In this document: positions 9,478 to 19,541 of the stretch, one piece after another
Layout: every line of letters begins with the position of its first letter
Numbering within the stretch: the stretch's first letter is position 1
Assembly (NCBI RefSeq): GCF_000186865.1
Contig: NW_008705565.1
Coordinates: forward strand, 1,635,686 to 1,699,685
DNA: 64,000 nt
Direction: 5' to 3'
From: Aureococcus anophagefferens
Lineage: Eukaryota; Sar; Pelagophyceae; Pelagomonadales; Pelagomonadaceae
Notes under the pieces: model-generated
The model's input: the letters and a program-made list of their open reading frames with translations, nothing else
Database searches by the model: none
What the model was told of the DNA's origin: nothing
Program-made: the position numbers and the translations under genes

Positions 9478-10893
9478 ATGGGCTACGACCTGAAGATCTG
9501 CTGCATGGGCGCGGGCTACGTCGGCGGGCCGACGATGGCGGTCATCGCGAAGAAGTGCCCGAACGTGCTCGTGACCGTCGTCGACCTGAGCCAGAAGCAG
9601 ATCGACGCGTGGAACTCGAGCGCGCTCCCCATCTACGAGCCGGGCCTCGAGGAGGTCGTGGCCGTGGGCCTGAAGCGGGGCAACCTCGTCTTCTCCACGG
9701 ACATCGAGGGCACGATCGCCGCGGCGGACATCGTCTTCATCTCCGTGAACACGCCGACCAAGACCGCGGGCATCGGCGCGGGCCGCGCGGCGAACGTGAA
9801 GAACTGCGAGCTCTGCGCGCGCACCATCGCCAAGGTCTCGACGTCGGACAAGATCGTCGTCGAGAAGTCCACGGTGCCCGTGCGCACGTCCGACGCGGTC
9901 CGCGCGGTGCTCGAGCACGGCGCCAAGCCCGGCGTCAAGTTCCAGGTCCTGTCGAACCCCGAGTTCCTCGCCGAGGGCACGGCCGTGCCCGACCTCGAGG
10001 AGCCGAGCCGCGTCCTCCTCGGCGGCATGCAGACGCCCGAGGGCCTCGCGGCCGTCAAGGTCGTCGCGGACGTCTACGCGCAGTGGGTGCCGCGCGAGAA
10101 GATCCTCACGACGAACCTCTGGTCGTCGGAGCTCTCGAAGCTCGTGGCCAACGCCATGCTCGCCCAGCGCGTCTCCTCCGTGAACTCCATCTCCGCGCTC
10201 TGCGAGGCGACGGGCGCGAACATCGGCGAGATCTCGCGCGCGTGCGGCACGGACCCGCGCATCGGCCCCAAGTTCCTCCAGGCCTCCGTGGGCTTCGGGG
10301 GCTCCTGCTTCCAGAAGGACATCCTGAATTTGGTGTATTTGTGCGAGACCTACGGCCTCCGCGAGTGCGCGGAGTACTGGAACTGGGTCGTGAAGATGAA
10401 CGAGTACCAGAAGAGCCGCTTCAGCCTCAACATCGTCAAGTCCATGTTCAACACGGTCACGGGCAAGAAGATCGCCCTCTTCGGCTTCGCCTTCAAGAAG
10501 GACACGGGCGACACGCGCGAGACCGCCGCGGCGTTCGTCGCGCGGGACCTCGTCGACGAGCAGGCGCGCGTCCACGTCTACGACCCCCAGGTGAGCCGCG
10601 AGACCATGATGACCGAGTTCAAGTACACGCTGAACCTCACGGAGGCGACGAAGCCCGGCTTCTCCGACCTCATCGTCACGTCGCCGGACCCCTACGCCGC
10701 GGCCGAGGGCGCGCACGCGATCGCCGTCGTCACGGAATGGGACGAGTTCAAGACGCTCGACTACCAGAAGATCTACGACTCCATGGCCAAGCCCGCCTTC
10801 CTCTTCGACGGCCGGAACATCATCGACGCCGACAAGTGCCGCGCCATCGGCTTCCAGGTCTACTCCATCGGCAAGCCCGTCGGCATGAACTAG
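9478..10893 (+). CDS. UGDH: UDP-glucose 6-dehydrogenase
   Basis: A 471-residue protein of the usual eukaryotic UGDH length. It oxidises UDP-glucose to UDP-glucuronate using NAD+, the precursor of acidic cell-surface and wall polysaccharides; cytosolic. Seen: the Rossmann motif [10 protein letters not shown] (11-20), [16 protein letters not shown], the [11 protein letters not shown] substrate loop, the catalytic-cysteine motif [10 protein letters not shown] (Cys277) and the second nucleotide-binding region with [14 protein letters not shown]. The start is the ATG at 9478 in a GCACCATGG context; homologues begin at the same point. All key residues are present and there is no intron. Confidence 0.97.
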   Translation: MGYDLKICCMGAGYVGGPTMAVIAKKCPNVLVTVVDLSQKQIDAWNSSALPIYEPGLEEVVAVGLKRGNLVFSTDIEGTIAAADIVFISVNTPTKTAGIGAGRAANVKNCELCARTIAKVSTSDKIVVEKSTVPVRTSDAVRAVLEHGAKPGVKFQVLSNPEFLAEGTAVPDLEEPSRVLLGGMQTPEGLAAVKVVADVYAQWVPREKILTTNLWSSELSKLVANAMLAQRVSSVNSISALCEATGANIGEISRACGTDPRIGPKFLQASVGFGGSCFQKDILNLVYLCETYGLRECAEYWNWVVKMNEYQKSRFSLNIVKSMFNTVTGKKIALFGFAFKKDTGDTRETAAAFVARDLVDEQARVHVYDPQVSRETMMTEFKYTLNLTEATKPGFSDLIVTSPDPYAAAEGAHAIAVVTEWDEFKTLDYQKIYDSMAKPAFLFDGRNIIDADKCRAIGFQVYSIGKPVGMN

Positions 10894-11008
10894 GCGCGCG
10901 ACCGAAAGCCCGGCGGCCGCCCGGGGCGCAGCACGGCCGCCACCCGCCCCCGCATCCCCCTAAACGACGCTCAAACGACGCGACCGCGATTAGCGAAGCG
11001 GGGGCGAC

Positions 11009-11800
11009 CTAGCCCGGCGCCTTCCGCGGAGAAGACTGGTTCGATCCCGCGTCCGACCGCCGGGGCGACCCGAGCGCGGGCTCGTCGGCCTCGGCGGCCG
11101 CCGTCGCCTTGGCGCGCATGGCCTTGGTCCGCCAGACGTACATGCCCGTGCGCTCCTCCCAGGACGCCTGGCCCTCGAGGTCGTCGCGCGCGTTCGTCAG
11201 CTCGCCGACGTCGAGGAGCTCGTTGCGCAGCTTCTCGGCGCGGCACTTCTGCTCGTAGGTCAGGTGCCGCGCCGCGGGCTTGTGGGCCCGGATCTCCTCC
11301 TTGCGCCGCCGGTCGTCGATGCACGCGCCGGGGATGAGGCCCTCCATCTTGTAGTAGCCCGGCGAGCACGCGACGACCGCGTAGGACTTGTCGCCCGAGG
11401 CGCGCACGGCGATGCCCGAGCGCCGCGCCAGCAGGGAGTCGCACTTCTTCTTGATGCCGCACTCGATCTCCAGCGTCCGCTCCGTCGACACGCGGTGCTG
11501 CGCGAGCTCGCCGTCGTGGTACACGGGGCCCTTGCAGCTCCAGGCCAGCTGCTCGGGCACGTCGTAGCCGCTCCGGTTCTGGGCGCCGCGGTTGTGGAGC
11601 CGCTCCGGGTGCTTGAGCTCGCTCAGGCACTTGAGCGGCGCGATGAAGCGCTTGCCGCCCGTCTCCGTCTCGCTGCTCTCGCGCGGCCGCAGCACGCGCC
11701 GCATCGGGCGGAAGACGTCCTCGACGCCGTCGGGCCGCCCGTAGAGCTTCCGCCGCCCCTGCGGCAGCCGGTCGACGAGCATGGAACTCGGCAGCGCCAT
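11009..11800 (-). CDS. Hypothetical basic/helical protein
   Basis: About 263 residues from the ATG at 11800 (another Met lies at 11782; the frame also extends 9 codons upstream). Not recognised. It is charged, with a central Cys-containing segment (CGIKKKC, VACSPGYYKMEGLIPGAC) and a Lys/Arg/Glu-rich region that may be coiled coil, then WEERTGMYVWRTKAMRAKA and a Ser/Pro-rich end. No signal peptide or membrane segment. Its 5' end faces the glycosyltransferase gene across ~140 bp; its 3' end faces UGDH across 115 bp. Confidence 0.6.
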   Translation of the reverse strand: MALPSSMLVDRLPQGRRKLYGRPDGVEDVFRPMRRVLRPRESSETETGGKRFIAPLKCLSELKHPERLHNRGAQNRSGYDVPEQLAWSCKGPVYHDGELAQHRVSTERTLEIECGIKKKCDSLLARRSGIAVRASGDKSYAVVACSPGYYKMEGLIPGACIDDRRRKEEIRAHKPAARHLTYEQKCRAEKLRNELLDVGELTNARDDLEGQASWEERTGMYVWRTKAMRAKATAAAEADEPALGSPRRSDAGSNQSSPRKAPG

Positions 11801-11940
11801 GGCAGCGCCGGGCTCGCACCCACCCACGCAGAGCCTCTCGCAAGCGCGCTGATGGCTCGTAACGAAAGGATACTTGCACCGAAAGCGCAGACTTGCGGGC
11901 AGCGACGATGGGCAGCGCCGTGGAACCCACCTAGCGAACC

Positions 11941-14900
11941 ATGCGCGTCCTCGCCTGCGTCGCCCTCGCCATGAGCGCCCGCGTCGAGCTCGAGTTCGAC
12001 GGCGCGCCGACGGTCGCGGTCGTCGACGAGGCCATGGACCTGGAGCGGCTCGCCGGCGACGTCGTGGCGTCGCGCGACGGCTGGATGGGCGTGGGCTGCG
12101 AGGACGACGACCGCGCCTGCTTCCGCGCGGTGCTCGCGGGCGTCTTCCGCGAGGCGCTCGCCGAGGCGCTGCCCGCCGAGGCCGGCGCCTGCGGCTTCGA
12201 GCGCGCCGGCCCGCCGCCGTTCGCGCCGCGCGCGCCGGAGCTCGTCGCGCGCGCGGAGCGCGGCGCCGCGCCGGGCGAGGCCGCGCGCGTCGTCGTCGCC
12301 GGCGTCGCCGACGCGGAGGACGCGGGCCTCGCGGCGGCCTGGGCCGCGTCCGTCGCGCGCCGGGGAGCGACGCCGCTCGTCGTCGCCGCGGCCGACGGCT
12401 CGCTCGGCGCCGCGCCCTGGGCGGCGGTGCACGCCTCCGGCGCCCGCGGCGTCGCCCGGGCCCTCGTCGCCGCGGGCGTCGACGTCGTCGTCGGGTCGCC
12501 GCGCGCGCCCCTGCTCGCGGACCCGTTCGCGAGCGAGCTCGCGAAGGACGGCTGCGCCGTGGCCTGGGACGCGGCCGCGGGCGCCGCGTCGCCGACGTTC
12601 CTGCGCGGCGGCAGCGCCTTCGCGCTCACCTTCGCCGCGGCCTGGGACGCGGCGGCGCCGACCTGCGGCGCGGCCGCCGCGCGCGACTACGCGGCGGCCG
12701 AGGCCGCGGCGCTCCACGGATCGGCCGCGCCCGCGTGCCGCCCGGAGCGCCTCGTCGCGTCGCGGCGCGTCCTCTTGGACCGCGGCGGCCTCGGCGGCGC
12801 CGCGGGGTTCGTCGCCGTGGAGGTCACGGGGGACGACGCCGCGACGCGGCTCGCGCGCGCGCGCGACGCCGCGGCGTTCGGCGGCGACGCGCCGCGGCCC
12901 CGCGTCGACGGGCGGTCCGGGCCCTGGCTCCTGTACCTCCTCGAGGGGCCGGGCCAGCGGCGCTGGGAGCGCGCCTGGCTCGAGGCGCTCCTCGGCGGCG
13001 CGCGATCGGCCGTCGCCGTCGTCGCGCGCGCGCCGGCGGACCCCGTCGCGGCGCTCTGGGAGGCGCTGGCGCGGCCCGAGCGCGTGATCGTCCTCGTCAA
13101 CTGCCACGACGTGGCCGTCCTCGAGAGCCTGGCCACGGGCGCGTCCGCGTTCTACGCCGCGTGCGCGCGGAAGCACGTCGGCCTCGTCGTCGTCGACGAG
13201 GGCCACGGCGGCTGGTTCCACCTGAACCCGCAGCTCGTGGACCACGCCAAGTTCGCGCTCATGCTGGGCTTCGGCCGCTTCGTCGACCCCGACGCCGTGC
13301 CGGGCCTGCGGCGGCGGCCCCGCGTGCTGCAGGCGCCGCTCGGCCCCGCGGCCGCGGACGCGCTCCGCGAGGCGCGGAAGGTGCCCATCCTCGAGCGGCG
13401 CTTCGGCTGGGGCTACCTCGGGCGGCTCCAGGGCCCGGCGCGGGCCCACATGCTCGCGGCCTGGCTCGCGGCGTCGGACGCGCGCGCCGCGGCCGGCGGC
13501 GACGCCTCGGGCTACGTGCTCCACGTGACCGCGGGCGTCGACGAGCAACGCGCGCGCGCCTGGCGCCGGGGCATGGCCTGGGACGTGCCGACGAACGCGA
13601 GCTCCTGGCGCCGGGGCCTCGAGCGGGCCCTGCCGCCGGGCCGCTACCGCGCGGCGCTCGGCTCCGTCGTCTTCGCGCCGTCGCCGCCCGCGTGGAAATC
13701 TTCAAGCTGACTTCCATGTGTGCGTCGTCGAAAGGGTCGACACGCGTTCTTCGGCCGCGCTTCGAGAACTCGACGAGAGCGATCGATTCGTCCAAAGATC
13801 AGCCGAATCGATGTGGCCGAGCGAGAGCATGTCAAAGTTTGGTCGGGGCGTCCCGAACCGGCGGTCGATTTGCAGGTCGCCGCCGGGCAACGTGCACCCG
13901 GAGTGCTACCGCACCTACGAGGCCCTCGAGGCCGGCGCCATCCCCGTCGTGTCGTCGCACTACTACGCCGTCTGGTTCGGCGCGCCCTTCCCCGTCGTCG
14001 ACGCGGACTGGTCCGCCGCGTCGCTCGCCAAAGTCTTCGCGCTCCTCGACCGGCCCGACGAGCTCCGCGCGCTCGCGGACGCGTGCGCGGCCTGGTGGGC
14101 CGCGGCGAAGGCCGACTTCCCGCGCCGGGCCGCCGCGCTCCTCGACGCCGTCGACGGGGTCGCCGCCGAGGAGGCGGCGGACGACGACGGCGACGCGCCG
14201 TGCGACGGGCGCCGGCGGCTCTACTTCGCCATCAACTACAACGGCTTCGACTACGAGACCACGTTCCCGGCCGTCGCCGACGACGCCGCGCTCCGGCGCG
14301 AGGCATTGGCGCTGATGGCGCGCCTCGACCTGCGCTTCGGCCAGGGCTGCGACGACGCCGAGTGCGTCGCGGACGAGATCGTCGCCGACATGCGGCGCCG
14401 CGTCGACGAGGCCTGCGGGGCGCCGGCGCCGGCGCCGGCGCCCGCGCGGGACTGGGTCTTCAACGTCCTCGACGTCGCCGACGGCGGGCCCGCGGCGTCC
14501 GGCGCGCCCGCGCGCGTCGCGGCGCCGCCGGGCGGCGGCGGCGACGTCGTCGCAGCGCTCGCGCGCGGCGGCGCCGCGCCCGTGAGCCACTTCCCCTTCG
14601 AGGCCTCCGCGGGGACGCCGCCGCCGCGGCGGGGCGGCCCCGTGCTCGTCGTCGTCCGGAACCCCTTCGAGTCCTACTGCGCGTGGCGCGGCCGCGCGGG
14701 CCTGTCGCTGCTCCAGTACGCGCACCGCTGGGTCGCGCACCACGAGTACTGGGCCGCGCGCGCGGACCTGCCCCGGGTCCGCGTGTCCTACGAGAACCTG
14801 CTCGCGGGCGACCTCACACCCGCGGCGGCGGCCGCGCTCGTCGACGGCGCGGGCGCGCGGGCCCGGGCCCTCGCCGCGGCGGAAGACGCCGACGACGCGT

Positions 14901-15022
14901 GCGGCGCGCGCTTCGACCGCGGCGACCTCGCGGCCATCCACCGCGACCTCGGGCCGAGCCTCGCGGCCCTCGGCTTCGAGATCGCCGCGGCGCCGCCGGG
15001 CTTCCGGGCGCCCGGCGGCTAA
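11941..15022 (+). CDS. Multidomain glycosyltransferase with sulfotransferase-like C-terminus, two exons
   Basis: Exon 1 is 11941-13679 and exon 2 is 13876-15022 (2,886 coding nt, 961 residues). The N-terminus looks like a signal peptide (MRVLACVALAMSARV). Around the exon junction GNVHPECYRTYEALEAGAIPVV is typical of exostosin/RXYLT1-like transferases, with upstream segments such as VIVLVNCHD and VGLVVVDEGHGGWFHLN. An earlier region (VVVAGVADAEDAGLAAAW) may be a nucleotide-sugar fold. Near the C-terminus VLVVVRNPFESYCAWRG, followed by a YAHRWVAHHEYW helix and VRVSYENLL, matches the PAPS-binding R-x-P...S pattern and later motifs of sulfotransferases. This suggests a Golgi enzyme making sulfated glycans. 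Domain identities are by motif only. Confidence 0.7.
13689..13875 (+). mobile_element. Introner element, copy 2 (functions as intron in plus-strand gene)
   Basis: A 187-bp insert flanked by 9-bp direct repeats GTCGCCGCC (13680-13688 and 13876-13884). The intron is 13680-13875 (196 nt): GT from the duplicated target, AG from the element end (GATTTGCAG). Splicing restores the frame and the uninterrupted glycosyltransferase motif. It is related over its whole length to the element at 7096-7297 in the same orientation, including a ~57-bp block (13759-13815) with about three mismatches. Terminal inverted repeats are weaker than in copy 1 (GTGGAAATC versus GCAAATCGAC). Confidence 0.85.
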
Positions 15023-15170
15023 GTGCGTTCGTTGAAGGGAAAGGTGCCGTGTTCAAGGTTTTTCGACTCGAGCCGGCGCCAGGCACCTGTGCAGGGAAGC
15101 GCGGTCGAGTCGGAAACCGGGGACTTGCTCGCGTCGGACGACCAGGTCTGCGGAGCATTCGACGAGGGAG

Positions 15171-15813
15171 ATGGCGCCCGCTATCGATGGCGTCGGCAAG
15201 GTAGGGAAATGGGGCGTGGACCCGAACAAGCAGGTCTACCTGGGCCACAAGCTGAGCCTCGTCAAGGACCCGGCGAAGATGCCGCGCAAGCACATGCCCG
15301 ACGACTGGGAGGAGGCCACGTCGCGCATCGGCAAGAAGTTCCGCGTCATCGGCAAGAACGGCGGCACGGTGCGCGCGGGCATCGAGCTCGACAGCGAGAA
15401 GCTCGGCATGCTGGACCTGGACGACATCGTCGAGGTCATCGACAGCGCCAAGGACGGCGAGCGCGTCCGCATCGAGGACCCGCGCGGCCGCCGCGCCCGC
15501 GACGCGCGGACGAAGCCGCCCCGTCCGGAGCCTCGGGACCGCGCGCAGGTACGAGGGCTGGATCTCGTCGAAGATCCTGCTCCCCCACGACGTCGAGGGC
15601 ACGGCCGAGGGCTTCAAGAAGGCGCCCATCGAGCTCAACGAGACGTTCGAGGAGATCTGGGCCAAGGGCGTCGACCCGGACGACTACAAGAGCCCCTACC
15701 TCTACAACCCGGAGGATCCGCACAACAAGCTCAAGAAGGAGCAGCAGGACGCGCTCGACGCCGTCAAGTCGAACTACGACCGGAACAAGCCCGTCCCCCT
15801 GCGCATCGGCTAG
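15171..15813 (+). CDS. SH3-like domain protein with a frame break at ~15521-15548
   Basis: The ATG at 15171 opens a frame whose first ~105 residues read as a conserved-looking protein, ending in an SH3-type beta segment (GTVRAGIELDSEKLG, DIVEVIDSAKDGERVRIEDP). The expected continuation, YEGWISSKILLPHD, is in another frame from 15550 to the TAG at 15811. The offset is 1 nt modulo 3. A 28-nt GT...AG segment (15521-15548) would restore the frame (204 residues); an assembly indel in the GC-rich stretch is the alternative. The function is unknown. The C-terminal part is acidic and charged. Confidence 0.55.
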
Positions 15814-16185
15814 GGGGCGCCCTAAGCGCGCTCGTCGGGCGCCGCGCGGGCGTGGGCGCCGCGAGGGAGCCCCGAACGGAGGCTCGGGCGCGCGTCGTCT
15901 CGACGGTCTCCGTCTATCTCGCGACGCTATCCGTACCGGAGACGGCGACGCGCGCCCGCGCCGCGGCGACCCCGGCCGGCGACCGGCCGCCACTCGATCA
16001 TCAGCACGACCTCGACGGCTCGACTGGTGCCAGCGGCGTCGCAAGCGTCGGAGAACGACCGTTCCTCCGGTGTCCGCGGCGGCAGCGAGCGGCCGCAGCG
16101 TGCCGGACGCGTCCGCCCGGAGCGACGGCTGCCTGAGATCCGCGCTCTCGCGCTCACCGACGCCCGACGCGCAGAGAAAGCGACG
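15814..16185. other. Intergenic region, no gene seen
   Basis: 372 bp between two plus-strand genes. It should contain the 3' end of the SH3-like gene and the promoter and 5' UTR of the GRAM gene. I see no repeat, RNA gene or clear promoter motif. Confidence 0.4.
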
Positions 16186-17958
16186 ATGGCGGAGGTGCTC
16201 GTCGCGCGCGAGCTCGACGACGCCCACGACGGGTCCCTCACGCAGAGCGGCGGGTCGCTGCAGACGCTGGACGACGCCGCGCTCGCGCTCGAGCCGCTGG
16301 ACGAGCCGCCGCTCGACGACGACGAGCCGCTGGACGAGCCCGAGCCGTGGGGCTACGACTACGAGGACGAGGCGCCGCTCGACGGCGACGACGGCGAGGG
16401 CCTGGGCCCGAACCCCTGGCGCGACGAGATCGTGCGCACGATCTTCGGCGACGTCGGCGCCATCCGCCGCGACTTCTCCTGCGCGATCGAGCGGAAGATC
16501 CTGCTCCACGGGAGGCTCTACGTCACGGAGCGGTTCATCTGCTTCTACAGCAACCTCTTCGGCTTCGAGAAGAAGATCAAGATCCCCTACAGCCACATCA
16601 CGTGCATCACCAAGGAGTACACGGCCGTCTTCATCCCCAACGCCATCGCGGTCATCACCGCGCGCAAGGAGTACGTCTTCCGGAGCTTCTGGGACCGCGA
16701 CGACTGCTTCGACCTGCTCAAGTCGTTCCACGAGTCCTTCCGGGGCCTCGCCGCGAGCGCCGGCGACGGCCTCGAGAGCGAGTCCGCGGACCGCGGCGAG
16801 AAGCCCGACGGCGACATGGAGGACCTGGGCGGCGCGATGCAGGACACGGGGCCCGAGGACCCGGCGTCGCCGACCGACGCGGGCGAGGTCGCGTTCGACA
16901 GAGTCGAGGACGCGCCGCCCCTGCGGCCCATGCGCAAGAAGCCGAGCCGCGCGTCGCCGACGCGGGGCGGCGACGCGCCGCCGCGGAACCCGAGCCGCGG
17001 GTCCGTCGCGGCCGTCGACGGCGACGTGCTCGTGCTCGAGCGCGCGGCGACGCCGCCGCCGCCGCCGGGCGCCGCGAGGCCCGTGCGGCCGTCGCGGTCC
17101 GACGACCGCCTGGTGGATACGCCGCAGCACGAGTCCGCCGAGGCCGCGCGCTTCGCGGAGCACGTCGCGTCGACGAAGCTCGCGACCGTGCTCCGCGAGT
17201 GCGTCCTCGACGTCGACGTCGAGGGCTTCTTCGAGCACTTCCTCAGCGACGCGGCGACTTTCCCCCTGGCGCGGTTCCACGAGACGGAGGGCGACCTCGA
17301 CATCTCGACGACGCCCTGGGTCTCGGCCGCGCGCGGCGAGCACGACCGCGAGCTCCGGTTCCGGCGCCTCATCACGTCGCCCATCGGCCCGCCGTCGACG
17401 CGGACCACGAAGGTCCAGCGCGTCAAGGCCTTCGGGAAGAACGGCCTCGTCATGCACACGGTCATGTCCATGGAGGACATCCCGTATCGCGACTGCTTCA
17501 CGATCCACGACCGCTGGGTCGTGCGGCCCGCGGACGGCGACCCGGGTACGACGCGCGTGACCTTCGAGTTCGAGGTCAAGTGGACCAAGTCGACGATCTG
17601 GAAGCGCCGCATCGAGTCGTCGTCCAAGGGCGACCTCCAGGCCTACTACGACTCCTACGCGTCCATGGCCGCGGGCTACCTCAAGAGCGCCAAGGCCGCG
17701 GCGGACGAGGCCGCCGCCGCCGCGCCCGCCGCCGCGGGCGCCGCGCCGCCGCCGCCCGAGCCCGCGGCGCCCGAGGCCGCCAAGCCCGCGGCGCCCGCGG
17801 CCGCGCCGCCGCCGGCGCCGCCGGCGCGCGACTGGCTCCCCTGGGCCGTCTGCCTCGCGCTCCTCCTCCTCTACCTGTCCCAGCGCGCCGCGAACGGCCG
17901 CGTCCTCGCGGAGCTCCGCGCGCTCCAGGCCGACGTCGCGCTGCTCAAGGCGGCCTAG
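16186..17958 (+). CDS. GRAM/VASt-domain sterol-transfer protein (GRAMD1/Lam-like)
   Basis: A 590-residue protein from the ATG at 16186. An acidic N-terminus precedes a GRAM domain (~83-183; FSCAIERKILLHGRLYVTE, FICFYSNLFGFEKKIKIPY, KEYVFRSFWDRDDCFDLL). After a disordered linker comes a VASt domain (~325-505; FFEHFLSD, MSMEDIPYRDCFTIHDRW, KWTKSTIWKRRIESSSKGD). A Pro/Ala linker and one transmembrane helix (~550-565, WAVCLALLLLYL) end the protein. This order matches yeast Lam/Ltc and animal GRAMD1 (Aster) proteins, ER-anchored sterol carriers at membrane contact sites. The stop lies 31 bp from the convergent SURF6 stop. Confidence 0.9.
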   Translation: MAEVLVARELDDAHDGSLTQSGGSLQTLDDAALALEPLDEPPLDDDEPLDEPEPWGYDYEDEAPLDGDDGEGLGPNPWRDEIVRTIFGDVGAIRRDFSCAIERKILLHGRLYVTERFICFYSNLFGFEKKIKIPYSHITCITKEYTAVFIPNAIAVITARKEYVFRSFWDRDDCFDLLKSFHESFRGLAASAGDGLESESADRGEKPDGDMEDLGGAMQDTGPEDPASPTDAGEVAFDRVEDAPPLRPMRKKPSRASPTRGGDAPPRNPSRGSVAAVDGDVLVLERAATPPPPPGAARPVRPSRSDDRLVDTPQHESAEAARFAEHVASTKLATVLRECVLDVDVEGFFEHFLSDAATFPLARFHETEGDLDISTTPWVSAARGEHDRELRFRRLITSPIGPPSTRTTKVQRVKAFGKNGLVMHTVMSMEDIPYRDCFTIHDRWVVRPADGDPGTTRVTFEFEVKWTKSTIWKRRIESSSKGDLQAYYDSYASMAAGYLKSAKAAADEAAAAAPAAAGAAPPPPEPAAPEAAKPAAPAAAPPPAPPARDWLPWAVCLALLLLYLSQRAANGRVLAELRALQADVALLKAA

Positions 17959-17989
17959 GGGCCGCGGCGGTAACACGGCACGCGACCTT

Positions 17990-18934
17990 TTACTCGGCGG
18001 CGGGCTCCCGGGGCGCGCGGCGGCCGCTGGGGACGACCTTCTTCGACGCGGCGTCGGCGAGGCCCTTCTCGCGCTTCTTCCACTCGCGCTGGCTCTTGGC
18101 CTTCTTCTTCTCGCGCATCTTCAGCGCCTTCTTGAGCTTCGTCGTGTCCACGGGCGCCTTGGCGCCGGACGCGACGCGGAGCGCGTCCGCCCACTGGAGC
18201 TTCTCCGCGCGCGCGTCGTCGCCGGACGCCTTCAGCGCCGCGAGCTGGGCCTTGTCCTTCTCCGCGCGGGCGATGAGCGTCTTGAGCTTCTTCGTCTTCG
18301 ACCCCGGCGCGCCGACCTTGCCCGCGGGCGCCGCGGCCGCCGGCGGCGGCGCGCGCAGCGACGCGAAGCGCAGGTCCGGCTTCGGCTCCGGCGCCGGCGC
18401 GGCCGCCGCCGCCGCGCCGTCGCCGCGCTTCCGCTTCTCGCCCGCGGGCTTGCGCGCGTCGTCCCGGCGCGCCTGCTCCTCGGCCTTGCGCGCCTTCTCC
18501 TCGGCCTTGAGCTGCTTCTTCGTCTTCTTCTTCCGCTTGGGCTCGCCGCCGCGGCCGCCCGACAGGCCCTCGAGCCGCTCCCGGAGCCGCGACCGCAGCA
18601 CGTTCAGGTCCTCGCTCTGCGTCTTCAGCGCCGGCGTCGCGCCGACGGCGCCGCCGTCGTCGTCGCCGTCGTCGGACGCGGCGCCGCCGTCGTCCGACGC
18701 GTCGCCGCCGCCGCCGTCGCCGTCGACGTCGTACCTGGCGCGCCGCGCGCGCTTGCTCGCCTCCTTGCGCTGGAGCAGCGCCTCCTTGCGCTCCTTCTCC
18801 GGCGCCTTGCCGCCGTGGTTCTTGTAGAACTTGCTGTTGCCCTCCTCGGCGTCCTCCGGCGGATTTAAGAGGTCCGGCGGCAGCTTCGCGAGGAGGTTCG
18901 AGAAGTGCGCGTCGTCGGTGGCGATGAGGTCCAT
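17990..18934 (-). CDS. SURF6: SURF6/Rrp14 ribosome-biogenesis protein
   Basis: 314 residues from the ATG at 18934. The N-terminal segment is FSNLLAKLPPDLLNPPED and KFYKNHGGKAPEKERKEALLQ; the middle is acidic; LRSRLRERLEGLSGGRG is followed by Lys-rich helices; the C-terminal SURF6 signature is KLKKALKMREKKKAKSQREW. SURF6/Rrp14 is a nucleolar RNA-binding protein needed for pre-rRNA processing. The frame continues upstream, but family members start near the MDLIATDD segment. Confidence 0.85.
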   Translation of the reverse strand: MDLIATDDAHFSNLLAKLPPDLLNPPEDAEEGNSKFYKNHGGKAPEKERKEALLQRKEASKRARRARYDVDGDGGGGDASDDGGAASDDGDDDGGAVGATPALKTQSEDLNVLRSRLRERLEGLSGGRGGEPKRKKKTKKQLKAEEKARKAEEQARRDDARKPAGEKRKRGDGAAAAAAPAPEPKPDLRFASLRAPPPAAAAPAGKVGAPGSKTKKLKTLIARAEKDKAQLAALKASGDDARAEKLQWADALRVASGAKAPVDTTKLKKALKMREKKKAKSQREWKKREKGLADAASKKVVPSGRRAPREPAAE

Positions 18935-19060
18935 AACGTTTTTTTGGATGGACGTGCGAATTGCGAGGCGCGTTTGGTGCGTGGCGGTGCTGTCGGAAGG
19001 CGTGCGGCGGGCCGCGCTTCGTGCTTCGGGCGCCGCTCCTCTATAGCTCGATCGCCAGGA

Positions 19061-19541
19061 CACTTACCAATCGTCGGCCGGAACGCAACATTAACTTATT
19101 GAACCTAGAAGTTTACTTTCGAAAAGTGGTTGGACGTCGTCAATGATGGTCGCACGATCTCTGATGTTGGGTTTGGCATGTTCCAGGCCAGGGGGAGAGA
19201 AACTGAGCACACTTTGCAGTGGGAATTCGGGGTCGGGCATCCCAAAACTTCAGCCCGCTCGTCTCGGGAACACGCAGAAGCTGAGATCATTTTTCCCTCT
19301 CTCTCCCGCGCGCGCGAGGCGGTCCCCGCGGCGAGGTTCTGGGTGCTCGAACATGCTATGCCAAGCGAACCCCGCTCTCGTCGCCCCGATTCCGGCCGGC
19401 AGCCGCGCGGGCATAGCATGTTCGCCCCCCCCGAACCCCGGACGCAGCCCCGCGCCGCCGGCCAACCACATCGTCTCGAGCAAAAGACGTTTCAGCCGAG
19501 CGATACATTTCACTGCAACTTGGTCCGTCGATTGGTAAGTG
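19061..19541. mobile_element. MITE-like element, 481 bp, with TIRs and 5-bp target duplication
   Basis: The left end CACTTACCAATCG (19061-19073) and right end CGATTGGTAAGTG (19529-19541) are perfect 13-bp inverted repeats; similarity extends to ~18 bp with two mismatches. The element is flanked directly by CAGGA at 19056-19060 and 19542-19546, consistent with a 5-bp target-site duplication. It is less GC-rich than its surroundings and I see no transposase. Each end contains a GTAAGT splice-donor-like motif facing outward. It lies between SURF6 (5' side) and the 3' end of the gene at 19641. Confidence 0.6.
19348..19424. repeat. 15-bp perfect inverted repeat with 47-nt loop
   Basis: CGAACATGCTATGCC (19348-19362) is the exact reverse complement of 19410-19424. 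It lies inside the MITE-like element and could form a hairpin in RNA or DNA. Confidence 0.7.

Noticed and set aside
11030..11060. GGTTCGATCCC-like tRNA T-arm motif
   Set aside because: No matching acceptor, D or anticodon arms; it falls in the coding end of the minus-strand gene at 11009.
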